Source: Pseudomonadota bacterium
GTDB taxonomy: Bacteria > Pseudomonadota > Gammaproteobacteria > Burkholderiales > Burkholderiaceae
Reading direction: 5' to 3'
Assembly (NCBI GenBank): GCA_021778935.1
Contig: JAJYBQ010000082.1
Coordinates: 1-9,139 of the forward strand
DNA length: 9,139 bases
Each line of letters opens with the position of its first letter. The stretch's first letter is position 1. Shown here piece by piece: positions 6,129 through 9,139 of the stretch. The position numbers and the translations under genes were made by a program. The notes below the pieces were generated by a model. That model ran no database searches. It saw only the letters and a list, made by a program, of their open reading frames with translations, and was not told where the DNA came from.

Positions 6129-7535
6129 CTAATGCGTCGCGTTGGCGATCACCGGTGGCGCCTTTGCGACATCGACCGGCCGGTTCTGCAGGAGATTGAG
6201 CGCCTGCTGGAGTTGGAAGTCGGTCTTCGAGCCGAACTCATAACGATGCAGGTTCGCCGGCGCCAGTTCCGTTTCCGCTTTCGGCAACGGTTGCGGCAAT
6301 TTTTTTCCGCTGATCGGGTTCGCCAGGTGATTGGTCAGGTCGGATTCGTGGATGGTCAAACCCGCGAAATTGCCCTTGGACGTGTCGTCCACAATGTAGT
6401 CCGGCGTGATGCCGCGTACCTGGATCGAGCGGCCGCTCGGCGTGAAGTAGCGCGCCGTCGTGAGTTTGAGTGCCACCGGGTTGCTGCCGCCACGCAGCTG
6501 GATCACGCTTTGCACCGAGCCCTTGCCGAAGGTCTGGTTGCCCAGGATCTTCGCCCGCTTATGGTCCTGCAGCGCGCCCGACACGATCTCGGAGGCCGAC
6601 GCGCTGGCGCCATTGACCAGCACCACGAGCGGGACGTCCTTCACCGCCTTCGGCAGTCCGATCAGCGGATCGCGGCTTTGGTCGCGGAGGTAATCGGAGG
6701 GCGATGCCACGAAGCGGCGATCCGAGTCCGCCGTTCGGCCTTTGGTCGTGACCACCGTTGAGCCTGGGGGCAGGAAAATCGCTGCGACGCCGATCGCTCC
6801 GTTCAGTACCCCGCCAGGGTCGTTGCGCAGGTCGAGAATCAGACCTTTGAGCGGTCCCTTTTTGTAGAACGATTCAATTTTTCGGGCCAAGTCCCCGGTC
6901 GTGTTGTCCTGGAACTCGCTGATGCGCACGTATCCATAGTCCGGCTCGATCATGTGGCCGGTTACGGATTGCACATGAATGACGTCGCGGACGATCCGGA
7001 TCACCAGCGGATTCTTCGCTCCCTTGCGGACGATCGTCAGCGTGATCGGCGTGTGCGGCTTGCCGCGCATCAGCTTGACGCCATCGCTGAGCGACATGCC
7101 GCGCGTGAATCGGCCATCGATCCGGATGATGTAATCGCCGGCGCGTACGCCGGCGCGTGCCGCCGGTGTGCCGTCGATCGGCGTGATGACCTTGAGCGCG
7201 CCGGCCTCCTCGGAGACTTCGATGCCGAGGCCGCCGAACTGGCCCTGCGTCCCGACCTCGAGTTCGCGGTATGCGTCGGCGTCGAGAAATTCCGAATGCG
7301 GATCAAGGCCCGACACCATGCCCGAAATCGCGTTGTCGATGAGTTTTCCGTCGGAGACGGGGTCGACGTAGTCCGCCTTGATCGCGCCGAACACATCGGT
7401 GAATTCGCGGATCTGGTCCACCGGGATCGGATGCGCTCCATCGCGGAACGCATAGGCCGTAACCCCATAGCTGATCGAGAGCCCAGCGATCATGCCGACT
7501 CCGACCAATCCCCAACTACGCAAGCGATTGCTCAT
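6129..7535 (-). CDS. ctp: Periplasmic S41-family C-terminal processing (tail-specific) protease
   Basis: This 468-residue serine protease has an N-terminal membrane anchor or uncleaved signal (about 7-29), so it acts in the periplasm. It has a helical N-terminal region with SGLDPHSEFLD (75-85). A PDZ domain (about 98-180) follows, with GGLGIEV (101-107) and TPAARAGVRAGDYIIRIDG (123-141). The S41 core includes GYVRISEF (201-208) and LILDLRNDPGGVL (232-244). By the 25-residue spacing known for this family, the Ser/Lys dyad is Ser313 in NGASASASE (308-316) and Lys338 in TFGKGSVQ (335-342), with Gln342 as the third residue. Such proteases recognise substrate C-termini through the PDZ domain; in Pseudomonas aeruginosa CtpA degrades cell-wall hydrolases. 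ATG 7535-7533 was chosen because GGAG lies five bases upstream; an in-frame start at 7598 would overlap envC and spoil the signal anchor. It follows envC by 44 bases. Confidence 0.95.
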   Translation of the reverse strand: MSNRLRSWGLVGVGMIAGLSISYGVTAYAFRDGAHPIPVDQIREFTDVFGAIKADYVDPVSDGKLIDNAISGMVSGLDPHSEFLDADAYRELEVGTQGQFGGLGIEVSEEAGALKVITPIDGTPAARAGVRAGDYIIRIDGRFTRGMSLSDGVKLMRGKPHTPITLTIVRKGAKNPLVIRIVRDVIHVQSVTGHMIEPDYGYVRISEFQDNTTGDLARKIESFYKKGPLKGLILDLRNDPGGVLNGAIGVAAIFLPPGSTVVTTKGRTADSDRRFVASPSDYLRDQSRDPLIGLPKAVKDVPLVVLVNGASASASEIVSGALQDHKRAKILGNQTFGKGSVQSVIQLRGGSNPVALKLTTARYFTPSGRSIQVRGITPDYIVDDTSKGNFAGLTIHESDLTNHLANPISGKKLPQPLPKAETELAPANLHRYEFGSKTDFQLQQALNLLQNRPVDVAKAPPVIANATH

Positions 7536-7540
7536 TCGAT

Positions 7541-7544
7541 CTCC
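7541..7544 (-). promoter_or_regulatory. Ribosome binding site deciding the ctp start
   Basis: On the minus strand GGAG precedes ATG 7535 by five bases, a near-ideal spacing. It favours this start over the in-frame upstream start at 7598. Confidence 0.6.
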
Positions 7545-7579
7545 ACGGAAGGCCACATCCGGACCCCGCACAGGCTCCG

Positions 7580-8881
7580 TCACCGGGCGTGCGCCCACTT
7601 CAACGGATCGAACGGGCGGCCCCGGTAGCGCATCTCGAAGTATAGGCCGGATTGCCGGCTTTCCCCGGTGTCGCCGACCAGCGCGACGACTTCGTCAGAC
7701 CGCACTTCGGCGCCCAGGTTCCGCAATAAGGATTCGTTGTCGGCGTAAACGGAGAGAAAGCCGTTGCCGTGATCCAGGATCAGCAGATTGCCGAAGCCGC
7801 GCAGCCAGTCGGCATATACCACGCGGCCTGCGGCAATGGCGTGGACCTCGGCACCCGCCGGTGCGTGGATGAAAATGCCCTTCCAGACCGGGGCGCCGGC
7901 CTGCGGGTGTCCGGCATCGTCGAGGCGCGGCGCGCCAAAGCGGGATGCGATTGCGCCGGCCACGGGGAGCAGGAGCCGTCCGCGCAAGCGCGAAAACGCG
8001 GCGCCCCGCGGTGGCTCGAAGTGCTCCAGGGCGGTGAGATTTTCGACCGGCCGGCCGCCATGCGGGCCGACCCGCGCGGACCGGCGGTGGCGGCCGGCCA
8101 GGAGGCGGCCGAGCCGGTCGATCAAATGAGCGAGGCGGGCGTCGTCGCGTTCCAGGCTTGCCACCGAGCGGCGTTGCATCGAGATCCGCTTCGCGAGCTT
8201 GGCCAGCACCGCGCGGCGGGTCTTCTCCTCTTGAAGCAGGCGGGCCCGGCTGACGCGCTCGTCGGCGGCAATCTGCTGCAATTCCGCGCTACGGGTCCGC
8301 GACTCCGCCTCCAGGTCGGCGAGATCGGAGCGGCGGCTGCGCAGATCACGGATCCGCTGAACCTGCCGGAGAATCAGTGCATCCAGGTAGGCGCGGTCGC
8401 TCATGTCGATCCAGCTTTGCGCCGGGTCGATCGCAAGCTCCAGGGCCGGCAGCTGTGACAGCGCAAATGCCTCCCGTGCGCTGACCGCCAAGCCGGCCTC
8501 GTGCGTGCTTTGTGCGGCCGCAAGCACCGCCTCCCGTTGCCGGAGGTCGGCGATCTTGCGTTCCGTAGCTTTCCGTTGTGTTGCCAATCGGTGAAGGTGC
8601 CGGTTGGTCTTGGAGATGGCACGCTCGGCGGCAGCCAGGGCGCCCAAGGCCTCGGCATGCGCCGCTTCGGATTTCGCCAGCGAGCGCTTGAGCCGCAGCA
8701 GGCGGGTTTTGATGCCGCGTTCCTGCGCCCGCAGCACGCGCTGCTGGTGTGTCGGGCTCGTGTGCGTGCGCGCCGGTGCCGGCACGCACGCACCGGCCGC
8801 ACTCAGCGCAACAAGAACCAGGGCGATGCGTCGAAGGCTGGGGTTCAAGGTGAGGAAGCCGATGCGATTCCCCCGCCGCAT
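7580..8881 (-). CDS. envC: EnvC-like murein hydrolase activator (degenerate LytM/M23)
   Basis: This 433-residue exported protein has a signal peptide (about 16-37; basic LRR, hydrophobic core, likely APA cleavage near 35-37). It has long charged helices forming coiled coil (about 46-125 and 165-260) and a C-terminal LytM/M23 domain (about 297-433). The LytM domain looks catalytically dead, as in E. coli EnvC. The first zinc-ligand motif is replaced by VWKGIFI (332-338), and the final H-x-H region reads LYFEMRYRG (413-421). Conserved surroundings include GRVVYADWLRGFGNLLILDHG (352-372) and ALVGDTG (400-406). EnvC proteins sit at the septum under FtsEX control and switch on amidases that split daughter-cell peptidoglycan; that role is inferred here from family and architecture. 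The start is 8 bases after the gpmA stop with a weak Shine-Dalgarno, so coupled translation is likely. ctp follows 44 bases later. Confidence 0.9.
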   Translation of the reverse strand: MRRGNRIGFLTLNPSLRRIALVLVALSAAGACVPAPARTHTSPTHQQRVLRAQERGIKTRLLRLKRSLAKSEAAHAEALGALAAAERAISKTNRHLHRLATQRKATERKIADLRQREAVLAAAQSTHEAGLAVSAREAFALSQLPALELAIDPAQSWIDMSDRAYLDALILRQVQRIRDLRSRRSDLADLEAESRTRSAELQQIAADERVSRARLLQEEKTRRAVLAKLAKRISMQRRSVASLERDDARLAHLIDRLGRLLAGRHRRSARVGPHGGRPVENLTALEHFEPPRGAAFSRLRGRLLLPVAGAIASRFGAPRLDDAGHPQAGAPVWKGIFIHAPAGAEVHAIAAGRVVYADWLRGFGNLLILDHGNGFLSVYADNESLLRNLGAEVRSDEVVALVGDTGESRQSGLYFEMRYRGRPFDPLKWAHAR

Positions 8882-8889
8882 GCGGGCGC

Positions 8890-9139
8890 TCAGGGCTTGG
8901 CGGCCGCCTTCCCTTGCGCCGCGACGGCGGCGGCCGCGCGCGCAACCTGCTCCGGATCGCCGAGGTAATAGTGGCGCAGCGGCCGCATGGCCTCGTCGAA
9001 CTCGTACACCAGCGGCTGCCCGGTCGGGATATTGAGGTCGATGATGTCTTCGTCCGAAATGCCGTCGATGTGCTTGATGAGCGCGCGCAGCGAGTTGCCG
9101 TGCGCGACGACGAGGGCCTTGCGCCCGCGCTGCACCGCC
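8890..9139 (-). CDS. gpmA: 2,3-bisphosphoglycerate-dependent phosphoglycerate mutase (3' part only)
   Basis: The reading frame enters from the right edge and ends at TGA 8892-8890, showing the last 82 residues of GpmA, the glycolytic enzyme that interconverts 3- and 2-phosphoglycerate in the cytoplasm. The visible part contains the second active-site histidine in [11 protein letters not shown], then the diagnostic [29 protein letters not shown] and an Ala-rich C-terminus ending QGKAAAKP, typical of proteobacterial GpmA. The N-terminal RHGES motif and start codon lie outside the window. It is the upstream gene of the gpmA-envC-ctp run. A comparable phosphoglycerate mutase-envC-protease order is known in other proteobacteria, where the mutase can be the unrelated cofactor-independent type. 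Confidence 0.95.
   Translation of the reverse strand, partial: AVQRGRKALVVAHGNSLRALIKHIDGISDEDIIDLNIPTGQPLVYEFDEAMRPLRHYYLGDPEQVARAAAAVAAQGKAAAKP

Noticed and set aside
6132..6761. 209-residue plus-strand open frame
   Set aside because: Antisense to the protease gene with no recognisable motif.
7536..7598. Longer start of the S41 protease at 7598
   Set aside because: It would overlap envC, place charged residues before the signal anchor and ignore the GGAG five bases before ATG 7535.
8786..8791. Lipoprotein signal (Cys32) in the EnvC-like protein
   Set aside because: The residues before the Cys (AAGAC) lack the Leu/Val/Ile expected at the third position before it; an ordinary signal peptidase site at APA fits better.

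Overview
The window is a GC-rich (roughly two-thirds G+C by eye), densely packed chromosomal segment of a Gram-negative proteobacterium. I see no mobile elements, CRISPR arrays, rRNA or tRNA genes. The core genes (dapF followed by a DUF484 gene, an EnvC-type divisome factor, S41 protease and gpmA in a row, and a DksA with a long Ala/Lys/Pro-rich N-terminal tail) point to a gamma- or betaproteobacterium. The DksA tail resembles what I recall from Xanthomonadales. That placement is an inference from memory, not from a search.

Layout, left to right. (1) Positions 1-1300, minus strand: a SulP-family anion transporter whose C-terminal part, including any STAS domain, lies off the left edge. (2) 1301-1466: a divergent intergenic region holding three tandem 10-bp repeats that abut a 22-bp near-perfect dyad. 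(3) 1467-4227, plus strand: a tightly overlapping operon of dapF (diaminopimelate epimerase), a DUF484 gene and an RlmI-type 23S rRNA m5C methyltransferase. Each junction is an ATGA overlap. The xerC that commonly follows DUF484 is absent. (4) 4241-5026, minus strand: a small multi-pass M50/site-2-protease-like metallopeptidase. (5) 5127-6056, plus strand: a DksA-family transcription factor with a Cys-poor zinc-finger region and a basic low-complexity N-terminal tail of about 170 residues. It is divergent from the M50 gene, and the two share a short promoter region. (6) 6057-6128: a convergent gap with a strong imperfect hairpin. (7) 9139-6129, minus strand: gpmA (3' part only), an envC-like LytM gene, and a periplasmic S41 C-terminal processing protease, read in that order as a probable operon.

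Functionally, much of the window concerns the cell envelope. DapF makes meso-diaminopimelate for peptidoglycan and lysine. The EnvC-like protein should activate amidases at the division septum, and the adjacent tail-specific protease may control envelope proteins, possibly cell-wall hydrolases. DksA and RlmI link to transcription control and ribosome maturation. I did not find a clearly undescribed system. The items most worth a second look are the unusual DksA architecture, the repeat-plus-dyad element between the transporter and dapF, and the replacement of xerC by rlmI.
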